DNA of 64,000 nt from Chryseobacterium potabilaquae (GCF_902728265.1 NZ_CACVBR010000001.1:1-64000), one strand, 5' to 3'. Positions 1 through 9,723 are shown, counted from the stretch's first letter. Numbers and translations: made by a program. The notes: generated by a model from the sequence alone, not told the origin.

Positions 1-163
1 TACGCATGGCAGCTCGATTGCCGATCGAACCACTCTCCACTTCTTGTACTACAGAGAGTTTAAAGGATAGGCTATAGTCTTTTTGACTACGTTTTACATA
101 CTGATTATTAAGATCTTTCATAACATTGCTGTTTTTGTGTAACGCTATGTTAGGATCAGACAT
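1..163 (-). CDS. IS3-type transposase OrfA, N-terminal fragment (runs off the left edge)
   Basis: Reading leftwards from the ATG at 163 gives 54 open codons to the window edge. The stretch KRSQKDYSLSFKLSVV followed by QEVESGSIGNRAAMR resembles the start of the helix-turn-helix region of IS3-family OrfA proteins, which bind the element's ends; the catalytic DDE protein (OrfB) would lie outside the window. A second in-frame ATG at 121 (MKDLNNQYVKRS) is an equally plausible start. GC content here looks higher than in the neighbouring genes, as expected for a mobile element. The family call rests on pattern recognition of a short fragment. Confidence 0.65.
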   Translation of the reverse strand, partial: MSDPNIALHKNSNVMKDLNNQYVKRSQKDYSLSFKLSVVQEVESGSIGNRAAMR

Positions 164-179
164 GTGAAAAAGTTAAAAG

Positions 180-201
180 GGCTATCTCCAATGAGATAGC
201 C
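180..201. terminator. Hairpin terminator between the IS fragment and the small secreted protein
   Basis: A 9-bp perfect stem (GGCTATCTC / GAGATAGCC) with a CAAT loop, followed on the plus strand by a T-rich run and on the minus strand by CTTTTAACTTTTT. It can stop transcription arriving from the leftward gene that ends at 269. Confidence 0.7.
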
Positions 202-268
202 TAATTTTTTAATTTTTATTTTATAAAAAAACGGTGTTCTATACTATAGGATTTTATTTCGCTCCTAA

Positions 269-655
269 TTATTGATAAATCACTACATTATCTTTTTTAA
301 GTTGATAACCCATCTTTTTATTAGAAACTAAAGCATAGTTTCCATTTTTCCAAGTTTTTCCTTTTTTTACTCTCGTAAGAATTAAACTTCCAGACTCTTG
401 CTCAGGCAGAAAAACTTCTGCTTTTTTCATATCATCACTGAAAACAACGGCAGTCATCGAAGTATAACTAGCTTTAGGATTTACCTCAGTCAATTTTACT
501 TTTTGCTCAAAAGTCCTTATACAATCTTTTTTAACTTGTGAATAAGTATAACCAGCTGAACCAATGCATCCATGAGCATCTCTATCGCCACCTACTTTTT
601 GTGCAAACATAAAAGAGCCAAGAAACAGCGTATTAATTAGAATTATTTTTTTCAT
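269..655 (-). CDS. Small secreted hypothetical protein, 128 aa
   Basis: Start set at the ATG at 655 because MKKIILINTLFLGSFMFAQ is a typical signal peptide ending in the flavobacterial FAQ/SAQ cleavage pattern; the frame is open further upstream but that part looks non-coding. The mature part has two cysteines (in GCIGSAGYTYSQ and KKDCIRTFEQ) that could form a disulfide after export. The C-terminal half is beta-rich (KAEVFLPEQESGSLILTRV) and ends VIYQ. I recognise no named family with certainty; similar short periplasmic proteins occur in Chryseobacterium-like genomes. It is followed by the hairpin at 180-201 and is probably monocistronic. Confidence 0.75.
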   Translation of the reverse strand: MKKIILINTLFLGSFMFAQKVGGDRDAHGCIGSAGYTYSQVKKDCIRTFEQKVKLTEVNPKASYTSMTAVVFSDDMKKAEVFLPEQESGSLILTRVKKGKTWKNGNYALVSNKKMGYQLKKDNVVIYQ

Positions 656-833
656 AGTTGTTTGAATTATTTCACAACAATTACTAGTAAAAATCATACC
701 AAAGATGAAAAAACTATTGAAAATAACACTTTTTGTTAAATTTATTTTCCACATTCACCTATAACATCAGTTTGTGACGCTATTATTCCATGTTATTTTA
801 ATACCACTTCTTCATCTTTACTACCTAATACAA

Positions 834-866
834 GAAAAAAGCCATTCTTTTGAATGACTCTTTTTT
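834..866 (-). terminator. Probable terminator of the GH3 gene / glycan operon
   Basis: An imperfect stem-loop (core CATTC / GAATG with flanking A-run and T-run) starts just past the stop of the beta-glucosidase. Read on the minus strand it is followed by a U-rich tract. The stem has mismatches, so the call is moderate. Confidence 0.5.
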
Positions 867-868
867 GC

Positions 869-3196
869 TTATTTGCTCCAATTAATTTTTACATGTTTGA
901 CTTCTTCAGAATTTGTCCCTATCATAATATCAAATTCTCCAGGTTCCCAATCATATTTCAAGTCTCCATTATAAAACTTTAAATTTTCCGGAGTAATATC
1001 GAAAGTAACTTTCTTAGATTCTCCTTTTTTCAAAAATATTTTCTGAAAACCTTTTAGTTCTTTTACTGGTCTAGTAATACTTCCCACCATATCTCTAATA
1101 TATAATTGAACAACCTCTGCTCCATCATAACTTCCAGCGTTTGTTATCGTAACAGATGCCTGAACGGTCTGATTCGCTTTTGGGTTTACATTAGAAATCG
1201 TGATATCAGAATAATTGAATTTCGTATAGCTAATACCATATCCGAAAGGATAAAGCGGTGTATTACATTCATCCATATAATTTGAGCGAAACCTCTGATA
1301 TTCACATTTATCAACCAATGCTTGATCTAAAGGGCGACCTGTATTTTTAGCATTATAATAAATCGGAACTTGTCCTAAACTTCTAGGGAAAGTCATAGGA
1401 AGCTTCCCTGAAGGATTTACTTTTCCGAAAAGAACATCAGCAATTGCATTTCCAGCTTCTGATCCTGAAAACCAAGCATTCAAAATAGCATCCGGAGCAT
1501 CTTTAACATTCGTTAAGGCTAATGGACGCCCTGTAAAAAGAACCATTACAATTGGTTTTCCTGTCTTTTTTAATTCATTAAGTAAATCTATCTGAGACTG
1601 AGGAATTGTAATTTCAGTTCTTGAAGAAGATTCGCCACTCATTTCCGCAGATTCTCCAATCGCCAGAACAACAACATCTGCTTTATTGGCTATGTCAACT
1701 GCTTCTTTTAATAATTCTTCTTTTGAACGCTTGTCTCTATCGGTTTTCTTTCCATGAGCTGCATAAATATCCTCTAATTTTTCATTATAATCAATATTAG
1801 CTCCTTTGGCGGAAAGGAATTTAATGTCTTTCCCATAATTTGTTTGCAGCCCTTGCATTAGATTAACCGCTTTATCATGTTGAGCCCCAACACTCCAAGT
1901 TCCTGCCATATTCAATGAATTATTCACTAATGGACCTATTACGGCAATCGTTCCTGACTTTTTTAAAGGGAGAACTTGGTTATTATTCTTCATCAAAACC
2001 ATGGATTGAGCCGCTGCATTTCTTGCAATATTTCGGTTTTCCATACTGAAAACTTCTTTTGCCGCTAATTTGGAGTCTCCATATTTATAAGGATCATCAA
2101 ATAGCCCTAGATCATATTTTGCTTCAAGAATTCTTTTAGTCGCCATATCAATTTCAGACTGAGTCACTCTCCCTTCCGATAAAGATTTTTTAAGTGTCGT
2201 TAAAAAACCTTCACCCACCATATCCATATCAATTCCCGCTTTCAAAGCTAACGCTGAAACTTGTTGAAGATCTCCCATTCCGTGGTCAACCATCTCGTTA
2301 ATTCCTGTATAATCTGTTACAACAAAACCTTTGAAGTTCCATTTATTTCTTAAAACTTCTGTTTGAAGCCACCTGTTTCCTGTGGCAGGAACCCCATCAA
2401 CTTCATTAAAAGAAGCCATTACAGATGCTACCCCCGCATCAACAGCTGCTTTATAAGGTGGGAAGTATTCATTAAACATCCTCACATGACTCATATCAAC
2501 TGTATTATAATCTCTCCCCGATTCACCCGCTCCATACAAGGCAAAGTGTTTCACGCAAGCCAGAATAGTATTACCTACAGATAAATCTTTTCCTTGGTAA
2601 CCATACACCATATTTTTAGCAATCTCACTTCCTAGATACGGATCTTCTCCAGAACCTTCAGAAACCCTTCCCCATCTTGGCTCACGAGAGATATCAACCA
2701 TAGGAGAATAGGTCCAATTAATTCCATCCGAAGATGCCTCTTTGGCCGCTACTCTTGCTGATTGTTGCACTAAATTCATATCCCAAGAAGCGGCTAATCC
2801 TAATGGAATAGGAAAAGTTGTTTCGTAACCGTGGATCACATCCATTCCAAAAATTAAAGGAATTTTTAAACGACTTTTTTCAACAGCAACTTTTTGAACA
2901 GCCCTTATTTTATCAGCTCCTTTTATATTGAATAAACCACCTACAAAACCTTGTTCAATTTTTTTTCCTATATCAGAACTTTGAGCAAGCCCTGTAGTAA
3001 AATCGCCTGAACTGGGTAAATTCAACTGTCCAATCTTTTCATCTAACGTCATTTTCGACAAAAGATTTTCAACAAAAGCTTTCTTTTTAGCCTGGTATTG
3101 AGCTGTTTGATATGATTGAACCGGCTTTGATACCATTTCCTGTGCTACTACTACTGGCGCAAGCGCTAAAGTGGCTATTACAATTAACTTTTTCAT
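869..3196 (-). CDS. bglX: Periplasmic beta-glucosidase, glycoside hydrolase family 3 (BglX-like)
   Basis: 775 aa, close to E. coli BglX (765 aa). Signal peptide MKKLIVIATLALAPVVVAQ. The N-terminal GH3 barrel carries VKHFALYG (about 215-222) and the nucleophile region KGFVVTDYTG with Asp295. The second domain holds SAEMSGESSSR, where the GH3 acid/base Glu is expected. A fibronectin-III-like domain occupies the last ~100 residues. The family removes glucose from the non-reducing end of beta-glucosides. Being last in an operon with a GH144-type endoglucanase, it probably finishes oligosaccharides in the periplasm; Bacteroides thetaiotaomicron has a comparable GH3 acting on beta-1,2-linked oligosaccharides (from memory). 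Linkage preference cannot be read from the sequence. Confidence 0.92.
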   Translation of the reverse strand: MKKLIVIATLALAPVVVAQEMVSKPVQSYQTAQYQAKKKAFVENLLSKMTLDEKIGQLNLPSSGDFTTGLAQSSDIGKKIEQGFVGGLFNIKGADKIRAVQKVAVEKSRLKIPLIFGMDVIHGYETTFPIPLGLAASWDMNLVQQSARVAAKEASSDGINWTYSPMVDISREPRWGRVSEGSGEDPYLGSEIAKNMVYGYQGKDLSVGNTILACVKHFALYGAGESGRDYNTVDMSHVRMFNEYFPPYKAAVDAGVASVMASFNEVDGVPATGNRWLQTEVLRNKWNFKGFVVTDYTGINEMVDHGMGDLQQVSALALKAGIDMDMVGEGFLTTLKKSLSEGRVTQSEIDMATKRILEAKYDLGLFDDPYKYGDSKLAAKEVFSMENRNIARNAAAQSMVLMKNNNQVLPLKKSGTIAVIGPLVNNSLNMAGTWSVGAQHDKAVNLMQGLQTNYGKDIKFLSAKGANIDYNEKLEDIYAAHGKKTDRDKRSKEELLKEAVDIANKADVVVLAIGESAEMSGESSSRTEITIPQSQIDLLNELKKTGKPIVMVLFTGRPLALTNVKDAPDAILNAWFSGSEAGNAIADVLFGKVNPSGKLPMTFPRSLGQVPIYYNAKNTGRPLDQALVDKCEYQRFRSNYMDECNTPLYPFGYGISYTKFNYSDITISNVNPKANQTVQASVTITNAGSYDGAEVVQLYIRDMVGSITRPVKELKGFQKIFLKKGESKKVTFDITPENLKFYNGDLKYDWEPGEFDIMIGTNSEEVKHVKINWSK

Positions 3197-3244
3197 AAGT
3201 CTATCTTCTTTTATAATTATAGTTCTATTTTTTTGTCTTAATTT

Positions 3245-3952
3245 TTATTTACTTTTCTTTTTTGACAACATCCAGGTATATAATTCAGGGTTAGAATAAG
3301 TAGAATCCCATGAATTATGATTATCATTTGGAAAAACAGTTAATTCTGCCGTTGGATTTACCGGATGTAAAGCCTGATAAAAATTATAAGCATTTTCAGG
3401 TAGAACTACATCATCCATACCTCCATGAAAAATTTTCATATTTAAATCTTTATATTGGTCAATATTTGCATACATCACTCTATCCGTAGGCGCACAAACT
3501 GATACTACTGCAGCAAACATCTCAGGATGTTCCATCGCCAGCTTCAACGTTCCCCAACCTCCCATAGAAAGTCCTGTAAGATAAATTCTTGACGCATCAA
3601 TCTTATATTTTGATTGAATTTCTTTAATGAGATGATAAATAGTTACCGTATCCCACCACATATTTGCAGGACATTGAGGTGCTAAAATCGCTATGGGTTC
3701 TTTAATAAGATTTTTATACGTGAACGGGCTATGAGCTTTAACAATATCTAAATTAGTTCCTCTTTCTCCTGAACCATGAAGAAATACAATTAAAGGAACC
3801 TCACTTTTTATATTTTGAGGATAGTCTAAAATATAGGATATTTTTTCCTGTCTTTTACATTCTTTATTTAATTCCGCTTTGATTTCCTGAGCCTGTATAC
3901 CAAAAGAAAACGGTAAAAGCATAAATGGTAAATATTTTAGTGTAATTTTCAT
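3245..3952 (-). CDS. Secreted alpha/beta-hydrolase esterase
   Basis: 235 aa with a signal peptide ending GIQAQ (about residue 22). The fold signature is complete: oxyanion segment HGSGERG (59-65), nucleophile elbow GLSMGG with Ser129, acid at MDD (180-181) and His212 in NDNHNSW. It belongs to the phospholipase/carboxylesterase or PHB-depolymerase-like group of serine hydrolases. It sits between the GH144-type and GH3 genes with short gaps, so it is probably part of the glycan operon. One reading is removal of acyl decorations (for example succinyl or acetyl groups) from the glycan; this is inference. No sugar-binding module is visible. Confidence 0.85.
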   Translation of the reverse strand: MKITLKYLPFMLLPFSFGIQAQEIKAELNKECKRQEKISYILDYPQNIKSEVPLIVFLHGSGERGTNLDIVKAHSPFTYKNLIKEPIAILAPQCPANMWWDTVTIYHLIKEIQSKYKIDASRIYLTGLSMGGWGTLKLAMEHPEMFAAVVSVCAPTDRVMYANIDQYKDLNMKIFHGGMDDVVLPENAYNFYQALHPVNPTAELTVFPNDNHNSWDSTYSNPELYTWMLSKKKSK

Positions 3953-4014
3953 TTAATATTTCAATTTTTAGCTAAAATCAATTTCGATTATAGCTTTATT
4001 AAACAATATTCTAT

Positions 4015-5403
4015 TTATTTTATTCCATATTTTGGGGATTGAAAACTTAATTTTTCCAATCCTTTTTTAATTTCCGGAGCATTCATAAATAGTTTCCATA
4101 AAAATCCTGTTCTGTAGTTTTCAATCATAGGAGCAATAGTCCCTTGATCAATCGCTAAGTATCTTGGAGTGTACCAATTATTATAGTGAATAGATGTTGC
4201 ATCATAAGGTCCTGCAGAACCTATAAATTCAGGCTTCTGAGTATAAATAAACCTCAAAAAATCCATAGATTCTTTTGGTGAATATGGAAAACTACTCAAT
4301 GCTGCAGTCGGAGTGATTATCCCATGGTCATTTTGTGGAAAATGAGCATTATATCCTACGCTCCCATCTTTATTTCTAGAATAACTGGCTGTTAAACCCC
4401 AATAGTTAGGTCCGTAGCCTTTCCATTGTTTTGGGTTTTCAATACAGTATTGATAATCGATAAGAATATGATTTTTATTTAAATTAAAATAATTTTCAAT
4501 TAACTTATCTGATAAGTTGGTAGGATCTAAACCAATATATGAATATTGTGCCCAGAATAAAGGTCCTCCATATTCTTCAGCATAATTATGCTTCACATAC
4601 ATAGAAAGCCCATATTGTTTTTTATTTGTAAGATAAGTTCCGTTTCTCGTCCAGCCCTTATAGTAGGTTTCCGCATCGATTGGATAAGTAGGTGATGATG
4701 CTGCTAAAATGTAAGTAATTAAGCATTCGTTATATCCTTCTAAAGGAAAATTCATCTCCCATTGATACTCTGGTGACCAATGCCAATACAATACCTTTTG
4801 ACCCTCTTTGGTGTACCAATTCCATTGAATACCTTTCCATAACTGATCGCATTTTTGCGCAAGAGCTTTTTCTTCTACATTTCCATTTTTAAAATATTCT
4901 CGAACCATCAATATCCCTGAAGTCAAAAATGCCGTTTCCACTAAATCTCCCCCATTATCTTTTTTACCAAAAGGAACTGTCTTTCCTGTTTCACCATTAA
5001 TCCAGTGTGACCAAGCTCCTTTATAACGATCCGATTTTTCTAAAAAATCCATCATATGAGTAAGTCTTTTAACAGCTTCTTTCCGCGAAATAAATCCCCT
5101 TTCAACCCCCACTAATATGGTGGCTAATCCGAAACCCGATCCACCTGTCGTTATCACATGTTTATCATCATCCGGATAAATATCATCTTCATGGTATCTT
5201 TCCCTTCCCAACATAGAATGAGGTTCTGCATATTCCCAAAAATATTTTAATGCATCTTTCTGAACTCTATCCAAAAGTTCGTCATCCGTAATATTACTTT
5301 TTACAACTCCCTGCTGAGCGTTTTCTGCTTTTTTTAATTCATTATTTTTACAAGAAATCGTAAAGAGCGACGCTACAGCAACTGACCATATTATCCTTCT
5401 CAT
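4015..5403 (-). CDS. GH144-type endo-beta-1,2-glucanase-like lipoprotein (glucoamylase-family domain)
   Basis: 462 aa lipoprotein: MRRIIWSVAVASLFTISC with lipobox Cys18, so probably anchored to a membrane. The body matches the all-alpha (alpha/alpha)6 'putative glucoamylase' family, with DALKYFWEYAEPHSMLGRERY near the N-terminus, TGGSGFGLATILVGVERGF, WSHWINGETG, and the C-terminal HNNWYTPRYLAIDQGTIAP-type segment. Chitinophaga members of this family are endo-beta-1,2-glucanases that founded CAZy GH144. With an adjacent GH3 and SusCD, breakdown of beta-1,2-glucan to sophoro-oligosaccharides is the best guess. The fold family is confident; the substrate is inferred. A hairpin separates it from susD. 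Confidence 0.85.
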   Translation of the reverse strand: MRRIIWSVAVASLFTISCKNNELKKAENAQQGVVKSNITDDELLDRVQKDALKYFWEYAEPHSMLGRERYHEDDIYPDDDKHVITTGGSGFGLATILVGVERGFISRKEAVKRLTHMMDFLEKSDRYKGAWSHWINGETGKTVPFGKKDNGGDLVETAFLTSGILMVREYFKNGNVEEKALAQKCDQLWKGIQWNWYTKEGQKVLYWHWSPEYQWEMNFPLEGYNECLITYILAASSPTYPIDAETYYKGWTRNGTYLTNKKQYGLSMYVKHNYAEEYGGPLFWAQYSYIGLDPTNLSDKLIENYFNLNKNHILIDYQYCIENPKQWKGYGPNYWGLTASYSRNKDGSVGYNAHFPQNDHGIITPTAALSSFPYSPKESMDFLRFIYTQKPEFIGSAGPYDATSIHYNNWYTPRYLAIDQGTIAPMIENYRTGFLWKLFMNAPEIKKGLEKLSFQSPKYGIK

Positions 5404-5433
5404 TTTTTTATTTTTTCATAGAATACTAAAAGA

Positions 5434-5457
5434 AGAGGAGAACTTTCATTCTCCTCT
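5434..5457 (-). promoter_or_regulatory. Intercistronic hairpin between susD and the enzyme genes
   Basis: A perfect 9-bp stem (AGAGGAGAA / TTCTCCTCT) with a 6-nt loop lies in the 69-nt gap after the susD stop. On the minus strand it is followed by TCTTTTAG, only a weak U-run. It looks like a leaky terminator or a 3'-end stabiliser that would keep susCD transcripts more abundant than the enzyme transcripts. Confidence 0.55.
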
Positions 5458-5472
5458 GTAATTTATAATAGA

Positions 5473-6888
5473 TTAATATCCTGGATTTTGAACAAATGCT
5501 CCATTACTTTGATTCATGGCATCCAAAGGAATAGGAAATACCTCATTTTTACCTGCTTTAAATCCATAAGAAGCTAAAACTGTTGCTGCTTGACCAGTTC
5601 TTACTAAATCTACGAATCTATCTCCTTCTAAAGCTAATTCGACTCTTCGTTCATGCCAAATTGCCGTTCTTAAAGCTAATTGAGTAGACGCAGTTGTATC
5701 TCCTAACTGAGCTCTATGTCTTACCTTATTAAGGTTAGCAGCTGCCGTAGTAGAGTTTCCTAATTCATTAGCAGCTTCTGCATTAATTAATAAAATTTCT
5801 GCAAATCTTATAATTCTAATATTCTGAATAGAACCATACCCACAAGCATTGTTATTTAGGGAGGTAGGAACATATACTTTTTGATTATATGTAGTAACAG
5901 AATTTGGGTCTCCCATGGCAATAAGATCTCCCTCTAATGTAGTCTCTCCATTTCTAAGAATAGTTAATTCTTTTCTGATATCTCCAACTTCAAAAGCATT
6001 CTCTAATGCTGCTGAAGGAGTAAAGAAGCCCCAGCCAAATTGATTTCTTACCCCTTGTACTTCTGCATACTGGCTACCTCCATATTGGGAAACACACTGG
6101 CAATTCACTTCAAAAACTGACTCTGGACCAAACTCTCCAGCAGGCCTAAATAAATGATTAAAATCCGGATCTAATCCATAACCCAATGCTATTACCTGAT
6201 TAGAAGTATCGTAAGCTTTTTGCCAATCTTTTTTATACAAATACACCTTTGAAAGCAACCCCAATGCTGCTCCTTTAGTTACTCTTCCTAAATCGGCCGC
6301 CCCATATGTTTGTGGAAGAACGCTTGCTGCAGAAGTAAGATCTGAAATTATAAAATTATAAACTTCATCCACTGAGTTTCTTGGAATTGTATAATTACTT
6401 TGAACCCCATCAAATATAGGTACTCCTCCATAGATCCTTACCAAATTAAAATAGAAATAAGCTCTGAGCATTTTCGCCTCCGCCACAAGTCTATTTTTTA
6501 GATCTGAATTCATATCAATATTAGGAACATTAGTAATAACTTGGTTTGCTCGATTCACAGCCTGCCATTGTCCAATCCAATATCCTCTGACTCCTTCATC
6601 ACTTACAGTATAGGTAAAATTATCATATACATTAATAAAAGATGCATCTCCTGGATTGGAACCTTTTATCACATCATCTGCAGGAACACCAAAAACAAAT
6701 TGATACGGAAAAGCAGAATTCTCCCAACTTCTAAGAAAACTATATATTGCATTAGTAGCCTGCATTGCATCATTTTCAGTTTGAAAAAAAGATGAAGCTT
6801 CCGTTACACCTTCCTGTTTTATATCTAAGTAATCATTACAGCTTATTGTTAAAGAAACTAAAGCTATTGATAAAAATATTTTTTTCAT
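5473..6888 (-). CDS. SusD/RagB-family outer-membrane glycan-binding lipoprotein
   Basis: 471 aa; lipoprotein signal MKKIFLSIALVSLTISC with Cys17. SusD-like features: N-terminal DYLDIKQEGVTEASSFF, the TPR helices around AEAKMLRAYFYFNLVRIYGG, GRVTKGAALGLLSKVYLY, the ILLINAEAANELG helix, and the C-terminal RRVELALEGDRFVDLVRTGQ block. The protein sits on the outer-membrane surface and, as a lid over SusC, captures oligosaccharides for import. The gap to the susC stop is nine bases, so the two are co-transcribed. The ligand is inferred from neighbouring enzymes to be a beta-glucan. At 471 aa it is slightly short for the family. Confidence 0.95.
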   Translation of the reverse strand: MKKIFLSIALVSLTISCNDYLDIKQEGVTEASSFFQTENDAMQATNAIYSFLRSWENSAFPYQFVFGVPADDVIKGSNPGDASFINVYDNFTYTVSDEGVRGYWIGQWQAVNRANQVITNVPNIDMNSDLKNRLVAEAKMLRAYFYFNLVRIYGGVPIFDGVQSNYTIPRNSVDEVYNFIISDLTSAASVLPQTYGAADLGRVTKGAALGLLSKVYLYKKDWQKAYDTSNQVIALGYGLDPDFNHLFRPAGEFGPESVFEVNCQCVSQYGGSQYAEVQGVRNQFGWGFFTPSAALENAFEVGDIRKELTILRNGETTLEGDLIAMGDPNSVTTYNQKVYVPTSLNNNACGYGSIQNIRIIRFAEILLINAEAANELGNSTTAAANLNKVRHRAQLGDTTASTQLALRTAIWHERRVELALEGDRFVDLVRTGQAATVLASYGFKAGKNEVFPIPLDAMNQSNGAFVQNPGY

Positions 6889-6897
6889 AGTTTTTAA

Positions 6898-9723
6898 TTA
6901 AAAGGTTAAGTTCATACCAAAAGTATAAATAGCTGAAATAGGATAAATATTTTGATCAACTCCCATTTGCACCCTATCTGTATTCATAATCTCCGGAGAA
7001 AAGCCATGATACTTAAAGCTTGTCCAAGGGTTCTGTGCGCTTACATACAGCCTTAATTTAGTAATAGACATAGCATTAGTAAATGTTTTTGGTAAATTAT
7101 AGCCAATTTGAATATTTCTAATTCTAATATAGCTTCCATCTTCTACATAAAAACTACTTGGCAAAATAATTGCTTGATCATTGGTAACCATTGAATATGA
7201 GTTGGAAGTTCCCGCTCCCGTCCATCTATTATTGTAGAAATCAAGATCCCAATTTTCATTTCCAAAACGCTGCTCTCTATTGAAATTATAAATCTTATTA
7301 CCAAATACTCCTTGGAAATCAATAGCAAAATCAAAATCGTAAATATTCATATTAACTCCGAAGCCATAAGTTCCTTTTGGTATTGGACTTCCTAAAAATG
7401 TTTTATCTCTAGAATCGATAATTCCATTTCCATCCAAATCTGCAAATTTAAAAGCACCTGGTCTCGCTTGGTTTTGGGTAGGTGAAGAACTTACATCAGC
7501 CTGATTTTGAAATACTCCAATTACCTGATAACCATAATAAGAACCAACAGCCTGACCTTCTTGTAATCTTACAATTGAATTACCAAATAAACTTGCTCCG
7601 GTTTCCAAATAAGATCCACCGTACACTGAAGTAATTTTATTTTTCAAGGCAGTATAATTACCATAAAAAACTATATTTATATTCTCATTAATTTTAGTAT
7701 TATAGTTTACAGAAGCCTCAAAACCTTTATTATTGAAAGAATATGCGTTAGTAATAAAGTTATTCCAATTGCTTGCACCCGAAACCGTTCCCTGAACAAC
7801 ACCATATACTATATCTTTAGAATCTTTATCAAAATAAGTCGCTTCAATTTTAAGTTTATTATTTAATAATGCCATCTCTAATCCTAAATCTTTTCCAGTA
7901 GTTGTCTCCCAACCAATATTTGGATCAATGATTTGATCTATTGTTTGTGCAGGATATCCACTGTTTCCAAAATATGTTCCACTATTAATAATAGTTGTAA
8001 TAAGTGTAAATCTCCTCTTAACACTTGGATTCCCTAGCTTTCCCCAGCTTGCTCTCAACTTTAAAAAATTAAATACATTTTGTTCACTCATAAAGTTTTC
8101 TTTTGAGATCACCCAACCTGCACTTACAGCCGGAAACACTCGAGATCTATCATCCGAAGAATACTGTGAAGCACCATCTCTACGAACAGAAGCATTCACT
8201 AAATATTTCCCTTCATAATCATAGTTTACCCTTCCGAAGAAAGATTGAATCCTGTAATGGTCAGGGACTACATTACGAGCCCCTTCATCAAATGTTGTCC
8301 CGTAAATATCAGTTCCATTGAAAATATCAAGAGAAGCATTGCTGCCATTATAATATACATTCAAAGCCTCAAGATATGATTCAGAATATGTGTTTCGTGT
8401 TCTAGAAAAACCTGCTAATAATTCTAAATTATGCTTACCAAGAGCTTTCTTCCAGCTCAATGTATTATCCCATACATAATTTCTATTTTTAGAGTTTCTT
8501 GTTACTAACTTATTAGGTTTTTGATCTCCAGACGGAGTATATGTAGCTGTTGGTGTGTATTCATATTTACTCGTATTAATATTATCAGTAGAGTAACTAA
8601 TTCTTAATGTAAAGTCTTTTAGGAATGTATATTCTCCCCAAACATTATTTAATAATCTTTCCTGCCTAGTCTGAGAACGATATAAATCCAACTTTGCTCT
8701 CGGATTAGGAATGGAATATCCATTAAAAAACTGATAATCTCCTGTAGTCGAATTCATTATTGGAAATATCGGAGGGGCTGTGTATGCATCCAATAAAGGA
8801 TTCAATGCCGCATCAGTACGCATTTTTGAGAAAGAAAAACTGTTACCAATTGTCAAATTATCTGTAATTTTATAATTAAGATTTAATTTTGTTGCTAACC
8901 TATTAAATCCACTTCCAGAATTAATTCCTCCTCCAGCAGCAAGATTTCCCTCATCTTGCAAATATCCAATACTTCCATAATAATTAAGTTTACCTAAATT
9001 TCCTGAAGCTGAGATATCATTTGAGTTAATAATACTGGTTCTGAAAATTTCCCTTAACCAGTCTGTATCAGCAGGAAAATTGGATCTGCTTAACAATTTT
9101 GTTGGATCTGTATTTCCCTCATTAGCAAGCTTTTCATTATACAACTCTATATATTGATCAGCATTAGCCATTTTAGGAATATTAGTTACTTTCTTAAATC
9201 CTAAATATGAATTAAAATTAAATACAGGCTTTTTACTTCTGCCGATCTTTGTTTTAATAATCACCGCTCCATTCGAGGCTCTTGCACCAAAAATTGCTAA
9301 ACTGGAAGGGTCTTTAAGAACACTCATTGATTCAATATCTTGAGGATTCAAAAACGAAATATCATCGGTAAGCATACCATCTACAATAAATACAGGACTT
9401 CCAGTCAATGAACTGATTCCTCTAATATCCACTCTTGGAGATCCTCCAGGTGATCCCGAATTTAAAATTTGTACCCCCGCTAGTTTTCCTTGTATAGAAC
9501 TAATAGGGTTTGCATTCGGTTTATCAGCAAGGTCTTTTGCAGATACAAGGCCTATACTTCCTGTAATATTCTCTTTTTTTTGGGATCCATATCCAATCAT
9601 CACAACCTCTTCAATTTTCTGTTCTTTTGTTACAGAATCTTTAGGAGTAGTCTGTGCATTGACGTTCATACTAAAATAGAGAACAGCAATGAGACATGAA
9701 TACTTTACATTAGTTTTTTTCAT
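6898..9723 (-). CDS. SusC/RagA-family TonB-dependent outer-membrane transporter
   Basis: 941 aa with a signal peptide ending NVNAQ. After a short linker comes EEVVMIGYGSQKKENITGS, the typical start of the SusC plug, then SSIQGKLAGVQILNSGSPGG, PVFIVDGM and NPQDIESMSVLKDPSSLAIFGARASNGAVIIKTK. The rest is a 22-strand barrel ending in ISAIYTFGMNLTF with a terminal aromatic residue, as for outer-membrane porins. It lacks the carboxypeptidase-regulatory-like domain that precedes the plug in most SusC proteins, hence its modest length. It imports oligosaccharides bound by SusD. First gene of the leftward operon, with a -7 promoter element about 108 bases upstream. Confidence 0.95.
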   Translation of the reverse strand: MKKTNVKYSCLIAVLYFSMNVNAQTTPKDSVTKEQKIEEVVMIGYGSQKKENITGSIGLVSAKDLADKPNANPISSIQGKLAGVQILNSGSPGGSPRVDIRGISSLTGSPVFIVDGMLTDDISFLNPQDIESMSVLKDPSSLAIFGARASNGAVIIKTKIGRSKKPVFNFNSYLGFKKVTNIPKMANADQYIELYNEKLANEGNTDPTKLLSRSNFPADTDWLREIFRTSIINSNDISASGNLGKLNYYGSIGYLQDEGNLAAGGGINSGSGFNRLATKLNLNYKITDNLTIGNSFSFSKMRTDAALNPLLDAYTAPPIFPIMNSTTGDYQFFNGYSIPNPRAKLDLYRSQTRQERLLNNVWGEYTFLKDFTLRISYSTDNINTSKYEYTPTATYTPSGDQKPNKLVTRNSKNRNYVWDNTLSWKKALGKHNLELLAGFSRTRNTYSESYLEALNVYYNGSNASLDIFNGTDIYGTTFDEGARNVVPDHYRIQSFFGRVNYDYEGKYLVNASVRRDGASQYSSDDRSRVFPAVSAGWVISKENFMSEQNVFNFLKLRASWGKLGNPSVKRRFTLITTIINSGTYFGNSGYPAQTIDQIIDPNIGWETTTGKDLGLEMALLNNKLKIEATYFDKDSKDIVYGVVQGTVSGASNWNNFITNAYSFNNKGFEASVNYNTKINENINIVFYGNYTALKNKITSVYGGSYLETGASLFGNSIVRLQEGQAVGSYYGYQVIGVFQNQADVSSSPTQNQARPGAFKFADLDGNGIIDSRDKTFLGSPIPKGTYGFGVNMNIYDFDFAIDFQGVFGNKIYNFNREQRFGNENWDLDFYNNRWTGAGTSNSYSMVTNDQAIILPSSFYVEDGSYIRIRNIQIGYNLPKTFTNAMSITKLRLYVSAQNPWTSFKYHGFSPEIMNTDRVQMGVDQNIYPISAIYTFGMNLTF

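Noticed and set aside
2363-2584. Plus-strand open frame within the GH3 gene
   Set aside because: Antisense shadow of a well-supported coding region, with no signals of its own. The same applies to the other short frames opposite or within the annotated genes.
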